NCBI RefSeq assembly: GCF_024763615.1
Contig: NC_077222.1
Coordinates: 112,211,095 to 112,275,094, forward strand
Length of the DNA: 64,000 nucleotides
From: Phlebotomus papatasi
Taxonomy: Eukaryota > Arthropoda > Insecta > Diptera > Psychodidae
Direction of reading: 5' to 3'
Each line of letters begins with the position of its first letter. Positions within the stretch are counted from its first letter, which is position 1. The position numbers and the translations under genes were made by a program. The notes under the pieces are model-generated. The model made no database searches. It had not been told where the DNA came from and saw nothing but the letters and a program-made list of their open reading frames with translations. This document shows, in pieces, positions 43,680 through 55,036 of the stretch.

Positions 43680-44661
43680 GTCATTCGAGGAGAGTTGGAA
43701 CAGTGGGAGAGATGGACCACTTCGCCTCCTGCCTACACCCTATGCACGATCTCCACCGTATTTGGTCTATTTGTGTCTTTCAACATTCTAATGAAAACCC
43801 CCAAGTTACAGCTTTCTACCTTTAAAATTGTACGAGAAAATTGAAATTGAATTTTTTGGATGTCTGAAAAATGGCCGAAAATTTTTATTTCGCCATAAGA
43901 ATACGTGTATTTGGAGGTTAACTTTTTCGTCTCTTTTGGGACTGTAGTACCCAAAGAAGCATATGCATCTTCTATCAAAAACAATGTTTTTTAATTATTC
44001 AGAACTAATAAAAATCCGATTCTTGTGGATGATTACAAACTATAGGGATGTCCAAATGTAAGATATTTTTTGTAGGACTTCAATTAATTCCTGAGCTTAG
44101 ATATTTTTGATTAAAAATTGTGAAATTGGCTTGCAGCATATGCTGCGGTCCGGAAAGAGTTAAGGAGAGATGGAACTTAATAGTTTTGGCAACACTTTCT
44201 TTGTGAATTTTGGTCAATGTTCTTCAAAAACTTTTCAAGTCAATCTTAGAAATTATTTTCCCTAAATTTCTGGTAAGACTGACTTGATACACTCAGCGAA
44301 ATTGCCATCGAAGTATATGAGCCACATATTCCACAAAATAAATCATTTATACTGAAAAAATAAAATAAATTCCAATAAATGCAATGAAATAGTGTTCATG
44401 TCTAAAATCACTTCCCTCCTATTTTAAATTAATAAAATAAACTATAAATATTTTGCTAAAATTAGGGGTGTTCCATCTCACCCTCACTTTTTTTAAATCC
44501 TATTTTTCGAAGTGACTATTTTCATCTAGGCTTTTCTAGTATTGATATCTTAAATTTAGAGTCTTCAAATGATAAACTAGTGAGATTCGTCTTTGTCTCG
44601 CATTCAAAACGTATCCGCAATATTGAATATAAAAAAGGTGTGCCATCTCTCCTCGAATGAC
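43680..44661. mobile_element. TA-flanked element with GTCATTCGAGGAGAG termini
   Basis: 982 bp with inverted ends GTCATTCGAGGAGAGTTGG and GTCATTCGAGGAGAGATGG, flanked by TA. No intact coding sequence recognised. Confidence 0.75.
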
Positions 44662-45139
44662 TATATAATAATTAGAGCGCAAGAGCAGCACTTTCTTAAA
44701 AGAATTTGGGAAGGTCTGCTCATATGAAGACTTAGTGTAAAGACAATTTTTTGCCTACTTACTTGTCCTTTCCACTACTGAATAACTCAAGTGAGCTTCT
44801 ATGCATAAGTCGTAGCTATGTTCCGTGGAAAGATGCGACTGATTTTCACCCAATCAATTAATTCATATTACAATACTTCTTAATTCTAACGAAGTAAAAG
44901 TACAATTTTAATACACGCCTACTGCAACTTGGGAGAAACACCCCCCCCACAGTTAGAAGTTGCACTGTGAGTTCTTTTTTTAGTGTTATTTTAAAAATTT
45001 TCGTTATTTTTCAAGTACCCGTTGTGTACATCTAATTTGTTAGAGATGGCGCTTCGACAGGGATGTAATTAGGGGTAAAATCTTTTGGTATTTATTTTTA
45101 TTTAATAGGCTGTGTGGATGTTGTCAGAACGTCCGGCCT

Positions 45140-45174
45140 AAAACTTTAAAGCGAAGAAGAAGAAGAAGAAGAAT
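45140..45174. repeat. GAA microsatellite
   Basis: Six to seven tandem GAA/AAG units next to AACTTTAAAGC. Confidence 0.7.
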
Positions 45175-45335
45175 TTTATTTTATATATTTTTTGCTGAGT
45201 GTATTAGAATTATAGAATACGACGTAAAATTATTCCATTTTGAAATGAATTATTTTCTCACTTTCGCTAAAAATATCATTTCCAATGTTTTCAGGATTTG
45301 TATGCTTTTTTATTGTCAGAATTACTGTTTCTTTA

Positions 45336-46204
45336 GGGTAAATTAAGCTAATTCAAAACCTGCTCCAAATGGAAATCTTTTGCTACCCCAAATGGAAACG
45401 TCAATTTTTTCATAATAAAGACAGCATTAAATTTTTATATTTATATATTTCCTATACCACAGTTTCATTATTTAGTTAATTTTGCTCCAAATAAAGCGAA
45501 AATCCATTCATATTCACAAATTTTAATTTATTCATTTCTCAGAAAAATTAAAAGTGTATCTTTTCATCATTGAATTTTTCATCGATCGACCATGTTTTCC
45601 AATGAAAAACACAATAAAGTGACTGTTATTTATTCGTTTTGTTTAACATTTATGTCATATTTCTGGCTAATTTTAGTTAAATTAAGTGCTAACCTTTATT
45701 GTTAACGATACGTGAAGTTTTCAAATGAAATAATCACCTATTTCGTGAACAAAAAGGGTTTTTCTGAGGTGTCTGCAAATGTTTCAATAGGAAACCCCGG
45801 AAATATGATTTTTTGGAGAGATTTTCTTATTGTTTTAGATGGGAAAGGAGAAAAGACCAGGAATAAGAACAAATCCTGCACTCAGGAGCAACTTAACAAG
45901 GTTTTGGAAGCCTTTCGTCGCTGTTTCACTTACACTGTTTGTCTCCAATTAGAAACTTTCCCTTGTCTCCATTTGGATTAATATGTGTCCAATAGAAGCA
46001 TTTTACACTCGTGCATTTTTCTTGTATTTAAGAAGTTTTCAAATTATATCTAAAGAATTTTCACTAAACAGTAACATTCTAGAAGAGTCAAGGAGCAAAT
46101 TTATGTAATTCTCTTCAGAAAAAATATGAACTTAATGTGTTGAATCTTCTGTCAAAATTAAAGCATCTGGATCTGGAAATGATTTTTAATTAGGACATTT
46201 ACCC
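45336..46204 (+). mobile_element. TA-flanked element with GGGTAAAT termini and pogo-like HTH remnant
   Basis: 869 bp with diverged inverted ends GGGTAAATTAAGCTAATTC and GGGTAAATGTCCTAATTA, flanked by TA. An 89-codon frame (45712-45981) contains KNKSCTQEQLNKVLEAFRR, the first helix of a psq-type DNA-binding domain found in pogo/Tigger transposases. The rest is not recognisable, so this is a remnant. Confidence 0.7.
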
Positions 46205-46962
46205 TATACATCTATTATTCCTCATTATTTTTGCTTCGTTGTGGTAATAAATTTTATAGAATGCATATGAAAATACAAAAATAAGGAATTGTTTTTTAAC
46301 TTATGTTTAAATATCAGCATCAAGTGTTACATTTACTATAATGCTAACGAAATATCAAACCAGTAATATTATATTCATTAAATAGAATCTCAAATCAAAT
46401 CAAATAGAATATTTTGGGTAAGAAAATACTCACATTATAAGATTATCACATCTGTGAAGTTTACCATTTCTTCTGAAGAAATCAGATTTCTACTGAAGAT
46501 CTGACAGTTCTGTCACACTAAAATTGGCAAGTTATTGAAGAACTGTAATCTAAATTATTTCGAGGTAAGATGCTGAAATCTTTTCTATTTTATGTTCTTT
46601 TATGAAGCGAGACAGAAATTTACCCAGAAGTTTTTTTTTTTGCAAAGATCTAGGAGAATTTCAAGTATAAATCATTATGTGAATCCAACACGAGACACAA
46701 TTTAAATATTTTGCCACAAACTTGCAAATTGAATTGAAGTAGGTTAAAAAAACAAAAATTTTAATAGAGAATAAATTTATTTTAAAAATAGCTATCTATA
46801 AATTAGGATAAATTCATTACTTTTTATAATTATTCGAAACAATTAAAGATCAAGTCCATCATTTTTCTTAATTCTGCATAAAAATAGTAAGAAATAATAA
46901 AACATAATTGCTAACTCTAACTTATTCGTTGCATTGGAGTAGAATTTGTTTCTATAATACTT

Positions 46963-47076
46963 TCAAAACTTATTTCGAATCAGCTTTGGTAATACGATTG
47001 ACATCTTCATGTGTCCTTTGCCTGGATTTCTTACACCGTATGATGTTGCATATCCATTCTCATTGACTGTTTCCAT
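46963..47076 (-). CDS. Possible additional 3' exon, unassigned
   Basis: Follows a T-rich acceptor (TTTATTTTAG|ATGG) and reads METVNENGYATSYG...LIRNKF before TGA (37 aa). It lies just after the last THAP-gene exon candidate but does not join it in frame at an obvious donor. Family unknown. Confidence 0.25.
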   Translation of the reverse strand: METVNENGYATSYGVRNPGKGHMKMSIVLPKLIRNKF

Positions 47077-47096
47077 CTAAAATAAAAATAGGCTCT

Positions 47097-49456
47097 TTAT
47101 CGTGACATGTGAGAACAGAGATGGTCACACTCAAGTAGTTCTGCATATTGCTTTCCATCAAAAGATGTGGTACCAATGAATGCCTGGAAATTTAAGATTG
47201 TATATAGTCAAGTGTGCTAATCTGGGCACTTAGCTATCTGGATCGTTTATGACGTTTATGGCTACGCTAACTAGATAATCTACTTAAAATAATATTTTTA
47301 TTTCCGTAATATAGTCACTACAGTAACATAATATAACTAATCAACTTTGAGAAAAAGCAAAAATAATTCCAAAATCGAAAATGCGACCCAGTTCGTGTAT
47401 GCTGACTTGTTTCAGTATTATCATTATTTTATAAATTTTCTTTAATATTTTTGATATTCTTTATATTATGTTTCTGAATGACACATTGAATAATTCTATG
47501 GATTTAGAAGAAGTAAAAAAGAATTTCATCAGTCCAAAAACCAGCGTTTAAGTAGCACTTTACGGAAAGCGATCTAGTTACCCCACCTTACTGTACAGGA
47601 ATATTACAAGCAGTATCCAAAAATAATAAAGTATCAGTTTTTCAATTCATTTTTTAATTCAAGCCAATTTATTTTCATCTCACTTCGTCTTTTTACCCCC
47701 CGCCTTCCCATGCGTCTATCGCCGTCTTAGCGTTGATTCCAGCCTCCAGGACTAAACGATGGAAATGTCCCTTCGTAGACTGTGTGTTATCAGACCGAAT
47801 TGAGAGAGATCAAAAACCACTTCCAAACCAAAGGTTTTTTTTTTAGAAAAGTGGGTGGTTTTTTACATTAAAAAAATACAAAAAAAAATACAAAGATAAA
47901 AAAGAATTATGTACTGGTCAGCTAATCACCACAAATCTGGGTCAAAAAAAATTTTTTTTTTACCCTCTCTGCAACGTCTTCAATTGTGATCCTTGGACTT
48001 TCTTTCTTTAAAGCACTTGCATTATCTTCAGCAAGGTTATCCATAAAGGTGGCAATCATGCATAGTGATATTGATATCCCCATTTCAAAATAGTACAAAT
48101 TTCACACAGTCTCACACGCATGCCTGTCAGACTTTAAAATCCTTTGAAGTGTGTGAGGGAGTTTCTGACGTTCGGATATTTTGGAGTTGAAAAATTGCAG
48201 AGTCAGAGTTGTCAAGAGTGGGCGGTCTTGAAAGTGGTCCGAGGGGGTAGATAGTGGGAATTTGGGGTGGAATAGGGTGGGAAAATCAAAGGTATACTTC
48301 TCTCTGTGTGGAGTTCGAGCAGTATATTGGTGTCTATAATATTGAATAAAAAAATGGGACTTATCTTTCGTTTTTTAACACTAAATTTCTCTATTCAGGG
48401 ATTCTTAAAACGGACATAGAGTTCATGTTGAGCAGATACAACGTATTTCGAAAAAAAACCACATATACATATTTCATGAATTTTAGAAGAACATACAGTA
48501 AAAATTATATCTTCTGTAAGGATTGTTAGTAATTATTTTAAAAAAGGAGGGCCGAAAATTTCTCAAAGCTTTTATTTTACGTAATATTTACTTGATTGCC
48601 TTGAAACCTTGAAAATTTAAAGAAATTCATAAAGATTATTTATTTTAAATATTTGAAGACTTAGTCACTTCTATATTGATTGCAACCAAATTTGAGAATT
48701 TTCGCTTATCAAATTTTGCCTCATATTCCCCTATTTGTTTCTTGAATTAAAAAAAATACGACTTACGATTGGTAGGGAGTCTTTAGCAAAGGATCGCACG
48801 TACTTCGAGCGCTTCACTTTTGAGGCACTTTTCCGTGAAATATTTTATGGATTGAAGTGTGGAGGCTGCATACGGCTTTATTTCGGTCCACAAGTGCAAC
48901 TGAGAGCTTCAGACGAGTTGCGCACAGTTCTAAAATTACTGGAAATCTAAAAGAGGAAATTTTGTCAAAAAGTTGTGAATATTCGACTTTAGTTTATTCA
49001 TTTCATTCATATATCGACAATATAAAAATATTTGATTAACAAGGATTTGAATTGAATTGCCCCCTCCGCCCTCTTCATTAAATTGAATTTACATGTAAGC
49101 TGAGTTGGGGCAAATTAAGGATCTCACTAATTGAATTAAAGAAAGTTTATCACTATTAAAAAATATAACAGACTTTTTGCGAAGGGCATTACCCCTAATT
49201 CCTCTCTGGACACAAAAAATTTTTTGCCGATTTTGCAAAATTCGACCAAGTTTCCCATGCTCTCTCTCACTATATTTTTTGTGCACACTTATAATTCTTA
49301 TACCAATAAAAGCCCTATTTATCTGACTATTTATGAGCCCAATTATTAGGGTAAGCACAAGTTGATAAAAAAATTATGGGCACAATACCTGTGGAATGAC
49401 ACCCCCAGAGGATTTCGCTGGTCGCTGTTTTTGCAATTTCTCACAATGCACATCAT
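47097..49456 (-). pseudogene. THAP zinc-finger gene or pseudogene (3 exons)
   Basis: Coding exons are 49456-49389, 48946-48767 and 47183-47097. Exon 1 encodes MMCIVRNCKN...VSFH and ends at donor CCACAG|GTATTG. It joins exon 2 (acceptor CTCTTTTAG|ATTTCC) to give VSFHRFP, the THAP hallmark. The C2CH zinc signature is complete: C3-x4-C8-x40-C49-x2-H52. Directly after CSLH the frame breaks: a 2-nt excess and a TAA separate it from a tail SRKSASKVKRSKYVRS...SLPI in another frame. Exon 3 (AFIGTTSFDG) would follow in phase 0, giving SLPIAF in place of the usual AVPTxF. THAP domains bind DNA. An assembly error rather than decay is possible. Confidence 0.6.
48240..48340 (-). mobile_element. Family C hairpin-end fragment
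   Basis: Ends GTGTGGAGTTCGAGCAG, the complement of the family C terminal hairpin. It lies inside the THAP gene's second intron. Confidence 0.5.
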
Positions 49457-49678
49457 TTTTTTCACTTGCCACCACTAAGATCTATCATTAAGTGTTTTCT
49501 CACACCTTTGCACTTGTTTTTAAAGAACTTTCTTCACTATTTTCCGGATTTTTCACAAAAACTGCGCGAGTAAATTCGTGGAAATTGCTCCACGCGAGAA
49601 CTGTCAAAAGCCGTTTGCATGTCTTTCCGCCAGATTCGCTAGTTGTTCACTACTAGTTCTTCGCACAACCGCACGCGC
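49457..49678 (-). other. 5' leader of the THAP gene
   Basis: CpG-rich, unlike its surroundings. A 26-codon upstream open frame (ATG at about 49620) precedes the main ATG pair at 49456-49451. The transcription start is inferred about 30 bp from the TATA-like box. Confidence 0.4.
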
Positions 49679-49702
49679 CGCCCTCACGCTCGATTTTTGA
49701 AT

Positions 49703-49710
49703 TCTCTATA
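49703..49710 (-). promoter_or_regulatory. TATA-like box of the THAP gene
   Basis: CTATATAG on the minus strand lies directly upstream of the CpG-rich leader; the spacing to the inferred start is plausible. Confidence 0.35.
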
Positions 49711-49949
49711 TAGAATTTGCTAAAATAACGATATTGACAGAGGGGTGGGGAGAAATATATGACAAAATATAATGAGAAAGCAATTTTCTTCCCCTACTTT
49801 GCAAGTACACTGTACGTTCTTCCACATTTGCCCCTATATTTTTCCAAAAGTAAACAATGAGAAGTCAGTATGATATACCTTCTTTTGAAACAGGAATAAT
49901 AAAAAAGAGATTAAATATAATATAAAAAATTATTCATGTTTACAGTCGT

Positions 49950-50715
49950 GAATAAGTTGCTAATATGTTTTCTTGAATTGTTACTCTAATCAATAGAGTT
50001 TGGAATGAATTATTGTAAAGAATTTAGATTCAGTGATCGTTAACCCATTTCTTACCATGGTATTATACATCATACGCAAATTGAGTGATTTTATATGATT
50101 TATTCCAGGGCAATTGATATTCGAATTTCTGTCGGGAATGGATTTTTAGTTACTTTAGTCCTTCAATTACTTGGAAAAAATAGCCCGTTAGAGACGGGAA
50201 TAAATTTTGTGGTTCTTTTCTCGCTTCGAGTGAAGTCATGCAAAAATTTTGCTCAAAATGCCGGATGAAAAATTCAACATCCCGTCGAATTCGTTAAAAT
50301 TGGCTTTCATCCACTTTCCTAATATGAATTCTGGTTGCCAATGTGTTTTCTTGGATAGTTACCTTATCTAAATCAATAGAGTTTCTAATGAATTAATGTA
50401 CATAATTTAAATTCAGTGACCGTTAAGACACGTGTTTGAGGGCGGCTCTCCGCGCCCCCACAATGGATAAAAAAGTTTTCTTTTCAAAAAATTCATCTAT
50501 TAATCTGTAAGAAACATATCCCAAAATATGAACATTCTATCTCAAGTATTTCTGATACAATGACTGAATGGGTTAAGACGTGTGTTTGGCAGTGACTCCC
50601 TGCGCCCCCATAATAGATAAAAAATTCTTTTTAAAAAAATCATCTATTAATCTATAGGAAAATTAATTCGAAAATAATAAATTCTATCATCTCAAGTATT
50701 TCAATTGCCTAAAAC
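49950..50715 (+). repeat. Interleaved direct duplications around repeat I, copy 2
   Basis: One duplicate pair is 49950-50043 and 50335-50427 (AATCAATAGAGTTT...TCAGTGA.CGTTAA). A second pair is 50428-50555 and 50576-50715 (CACGTGTTTGAGGGC / CGTGTGTTTGGCAG, GCGCCCCCA). Between the first pair lies repeat I, starting TTAA-CCCATT. GAATGGG-TTAA lies at about 50565-50575. Confidence 0.6.
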
Positions 50716-51068
50716 AGTTCTTACTCTGTTTAGCCTAGTATTATATAGCTCTCTCTTTGACTTCGAGCAAAAAAAATCATCAAAACGTCACTTGTGTCTT
50801 TATCAATTTGAAAGTAAAGTACTATTGTGATATATCACCTGCAGGCAATTAGTCATTTTGCCATTTAATCGAACCAAAGATGATAAAGTGCTGTATAGTG
50901 TTCCATTTGTAGAGAGAGAGATAAAAAATTGACGGTAGGTGCGAGTGGATATGGTTGTAAGTGTCACGATAAGGGCTGATAGCAAATGCTTAAATGTATT
51001 AACTTTTTTTTTAAAAGTATGGATTTGTATTTTTTTGCAAAACGACCAAAATTTCCCCATATAAACTT

Positions 51069-51274
51069 TTAGATAGGAGGCAATATGGCCATAAACAGCC
51101 CTCCTGTGATGACCATGACCAGGCTGATGGCTTTTCTGGACAGAAGGTCTCACTTCTCACTAACTCTGAGTCATCATTATGGGTGATCTCTATTTTACGA
51201 AGATTTGTATACCATATGCTCCGAATGAGGCGCATTTTCGTCCAGATTTTGGTCATAGAAATAGAGCAGAATAA
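51069..51274 (-). CDS. Possible two-exon C-terminus of a small membrane protein
   Basis: Exon 51274-51199 reads YDQNLDENAPHSEHMVYKS and ends TCTTC|GTAAAA. A 63-nt intron ending CTGTCCAG leads to exon 51135-51069, reading KAISLVMVITGGLFMAILPP and stop. The phases agree and the end is a clear hydrophobic helix. I do not recognise the family, and upstream exons were not found. Confidence 0.3.
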
Positions 51275-51537
51275 CTAATGATTACAATACCCTCATCATG
51301 CTAATTAAATTTGATCATATGAGTACCATACTCCTTACTTTATACTTTCAACGAATTAATACGTCTTTAAATTCTCTATAACAATATTAAACATGCATTC
51401 TACGCGCATATTTAATTATAAATTTTGTTCCATATTACAAAAATTAACTTAGAAGTTTTATTCCAAAAAGTTTATTAATTTTGCCACCTAGTATTTTAAT
51501 TTAGAAATGTTTAAGAAATTGACTTACGTCAAAAAAA

Positions 51538-53354
51538 GGGACAGATAATCCTAACCGGCTTATGTGGGTGATATTCTTAACATGAGCTAACTTGGAATGT
51601 ATGCAAATTCGATTTAGAGCTGAAGTTGGGGGACGCCATTCAGTTATTTTGAATCAAAATCGTGAAATTCTACAAATTTTGTATTTAAACCAAAATATCA
51701 AAGATTTGGATGGAGTGACAGAAAAGTGATATATGGATGAAATGTAGACCAGAATGATCTCTATAATTTTGCTGTAGAACCTGATCTCTTCGATTAATCA
51801 GAAGCCGAGATAATCGAGGTTGTTTGTTTCTGAACTCGTTTTTTCATCCAGAGTGCCCCAAGTGTTCATTTATTGAACTTCAACTAAATCAAAGAATTGT
51901 TGTATTTTGCGGGACTTTCCATTTAAACCCCTATTTTAAGTGTCTCGGTGGAGTAGAGGCAGTCAAATTGGCATCTGAGTGATTTCAAAGCATTATTGGA
52001 AAAATCAATTTTTTCACACTTAAACGGCAAAATCGGAGTGATAGCGTGGTCTGAGCGGAAAATGATGTATGGACGAAATGTAGAGACAAATGTCTTCTAC
52101 AATTATGTTGAAGTAATCATCAAAATCGGTTCAGCGACAGTCGAGATAATTGAGGTTATGTGATATTGAAATTGGTTTTTCGACTGTGGCGCCCCTGGTG
52201 TTGGCCCCACGAAGTTCAAATATTCTAGAAAGTTGTAGCATTTAGAGAGATCTTTCGTTTAAGCCCTCATTCATCAAAATCGATCACATAGAACCGGAGA
52301 TATGATTTTTTGAATTTTGTGAACTTTGACCCCTCATATCTCCGGTTCTGTTTTAACCACAGCGCGCTTACGCACCATTTTGGAAACGTCCTAGACTGGA
52401 CTACAACATACTAAAATTTCATTAACTTGCACAATGCCGTTTTTGAGAAAAGTGACTTTGAATTTCGATGAATTTTGACGCTATCACAGCGCCATCTGTG
52501 GTGACTTTTTGAACTTCCATCTGAAAGTGCTCATCGAGACGAAACCAAAAAGGTAAAATTTAGATCGCTATGTTAATTAGAACCGGAGATAGAGGCCGGT
52601 CAATGTTCGAACTTTGACCCCTTATAGCTCGGGTCAGGGGTTTTAGATCGACTTAAGGTTTTTTTTGTTTGACAGGTATAATCAACGGCTACAACATACT
52701 AAATTTTCAGCCCGATGCACAATGGAATTTTTGAGTTATTTAACTTTTAAGATTTAAAAATTTTCTTTTTAATAATAGCGCCCCTAGCGGTGGTTTTATG
52801 AACTTGCGATGTTAAAAGGGGAAGTGGCATTTCACGAGAGCTTTCCAAAAAGCCCTCACCTTTTAAATTCTGACAATTAGAACCGGAGTTATGGCCATTT
52901 TAAGAAATTTTTTTTGGACCCTTATAGCTCGGATCAGGGGGGTCGGGGGACCTTAAGTATGGTATTGATGGAAAGCTCTAAGGCCTAGCTATAACATACT
53001 AAAATTTGAGTCCGCTGAATGCCATAGGGGCGAAGCTATTGAGAAAACAAAAAAAAGGGGGGTCTTCAAAATGGCGGAAGGAGGGGTGGGGGGTGGGGGG
53101 TCTATGCACCAAGTTGCAATTTTCATGCGATATATAACCTTTGCCGAAAACCGCAAGCCGATATCTCTTTTAGTTTAGGTTTAGGAGCTATTAAGCTCCA
53201 AAGAGCGGCCGGACGGACGGGAACGGTTTTTAGCCATCCATATATTCGTGATCAGGAAGTGTCAAAACACATTCTGGCAAAGTTTGGGGCCGATCGGAGG
53301 ACATGAGATTTTGTTAGGATTATAGTAGGTGAGATTATTAAGAATCTCACCTAA
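51538..53354 (+). mobile_element. Helitron-like repeat, family A, longest copy
   Basis: 1.8 kb from GGGACAGATAATCC to AATCTCACCTAA followed by TAC. Contains GGACGGACGG and near both ends GTGAGATT-type inverted motifs. No open frame of note. Confidence 0.82.
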
Positions 53355-53432
53355 TACAGTACTGGCTGCAAAAGGTTTGTATTTTGACTCAGAATGTGTC
53401 AATAGTGATGTTCTGCTTGGACAAGAAAAATT

Positions 53433-53846
53433 GTAAGAAACACGGATTTGACCTAGATCCTTCTCCTCCTTTATTACTAGGACAACGTTTCGGAGCTTGT
53501 TGGCCCCTTCCTCAGGTATGCAAAGTAATGGGTGGGAAATAGGGTCTGGACACAAAATAACTACGTATATACACACTACTGGACAATAATTGCATGCTGG
53601 TGGTCAGAATGCGACCTTAAGTACGTTAAGTACGTTACGACCTTAAGTGCGAAGGTGAGAGTCGCATTCTGACCTCCAGCATGCAATTATTGTCCAGTAG
53701 TGTGTATATACGTAGTTATTTTGTGTCCAGACCCTATTTCCCACCCATTACTTTGCATACCTGAGGAAGGGGCCAACAAGCTCCGAAACGTTGTCCTAGT
53801 AATAAAGGAGGAGAAGGATCTAGGTCAAATCCGTGTTTCTTATTAT
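53433..53846. mobile_element. Head-to-head Penelope-like palindrome with hammerhead-like cores
   Basis: A near-perfect inverted repeat of about 200-bp arms centred near 53638. Each arm contains CTGAGGA, a potential stem GGGGC/GCTCC, and GAAACGTTGTC (plus strand 53761-53795; minus strand 53515-53481). These match the CUGANGA, stem II, GAAAC, GUC layout of minimal hammerhead ribozymes known in Penelope-like elements. Identical short open frames on both strands are by-products of the symmetry. Confidence 0.65.
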
Positions 53847-53989
53847 CAAAAAATTAATCTACTGACCGATCATCTAATAAAAAAAAATAGAATCAATTTT
53901 ATTTACAGTTATAAACTGAAATTCATTTCGAGTATTTCAAAAATAAGAAAATTTTAGTGTAATGTCAATAATTATTTAGTGTCTTGACA

Positions 53990-54328
53990 ATTATTAGGGG
54001 TAAAAATAAGTTCTCGCTGTTCGATAGATGATGCTGTCAAAGTCTGTACGGACTGGCATCATTTGTGACGTCATAATGATTCTTTATTAATAGATATTGT
54101 AATTGGTAGTACATTTTGTTTTGGAAAAATGTAAACAACATATTTCTTCATAAAGTTTAAAATCACGAGTGACGGGACGAAAAAGGCTAATTTACGGGAA
54201 CTTTTGTTGTTCTGCTTTCGCCAAAAGAAATCTGCGGCTGAAGGACATAATAGAAATCTCGTAGACACTTACGGCGACCATGTTCTATCAGAAACAACAT
54301 GCAGACGCAGAGATTGGTTAAGACACGA
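53990..54328 (+). mobile_element. mariner fragment (5' part)
   Basis: From TTAGGGGTAAAAATAAGTTC, which resembles a mariner terminal repeat, through a leader to the start of the transposase. It ends abruptly where a family E copy begins. Confidence 0.6.
54168..54328 (+). pseudogene. mariner transposase N-terminal fragment
   Basis: An uninterrupted frame reads ANLRELLLFCFRQKKSAAEG and LVDTYGDHVLSETTCRRRDW. This is the classic first helix-turn-helix of mariner transposases (also found in SETMAR). The catalytic domain is missing. Confidence 0.85.
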
Positions 54329-54898
54329 AGTTCTCTCATATTTTTCGTACGCAATTGCTCACACTGAATTTTCAACAAAGCAATTTCAACTCAAATCATA
54401 TTCAAAATTTAACGTATTTAGTGTTAAAATCTTCCAAAAAGAACAAATATTTAGATAGAATTCATTATTCATCAAATATTGGAATAAAAATCCATCATTT
54501 TAATCAATTTACAGTCGAGTTCCTCAAATTTGAACGACAGTTGAGTTCAAAATGTAAAATTTGAGGTTATGTGAAGAAAGTTTTGCGTGGAGTGCCATTT
54601 TTCTCTGGTATTTCCTCAATATTATCGTTTTATATTAACTTCCGTAACAAATTTCATTTATTTCACAATAAATTACATTGATATATTCTCTAAAGTTGTT
54701 CATCTTAATTTACGGAAAGCGCATTTCACATGAATTCCGTTACGTTTTTGTAAATATCGTTCAAATTTGAGGAGTGAGAAATGTCATCTATACCCCCCAA
54801 ATGTTCAAATTTGAGGAACTCTACTGTATTTAAACTGTCCAAATTTATCCTCAAACTGTCCAAAATAAGAAACTGTACAAAATTATGAGCCTTTCCCC
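54329..54898 (-). mobile_element. Family E fragment with a family D MITE inserted
   Basis: Matches 38361-38600 in reverse and ends AAAATTATGAGCCTTTCCCC before TA. Interrupted by 54512-54826. Confidence 0.75.
54512..54826. mobile_element. TA-flanked MITE, family D, copy 2
   Basis: 315 bp with ends CAGTCGAGTTCCTCAAATTTG and CAGTAGAGTTCCTCAAATTTG (inverted). The family E copy near 38410-38430 shows the empty TA site. Confidence 0.85.
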
Positions 54899-55036
54899 TA
54901 TGTCCCTTGTCCATAAATACCACACGTTACTCTAAAGCGTGGCAAATATTTTACATAAAGTTCCAATTTTGCGCGCTCTTCAGATTTTTTTTTAAATTTT
55001 AATCCTTGACTAATATCATTAAAGAATAATTTTTAA

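Noticed and set aside
53262..53957. Two matching open frames on opposite strands (MCIYVVILCPDP...)
   Set aside because: They are identical because they lie on the two arms of a palindrome. The sequence is a non-coding Penelope-like terminus, not a protein pair.
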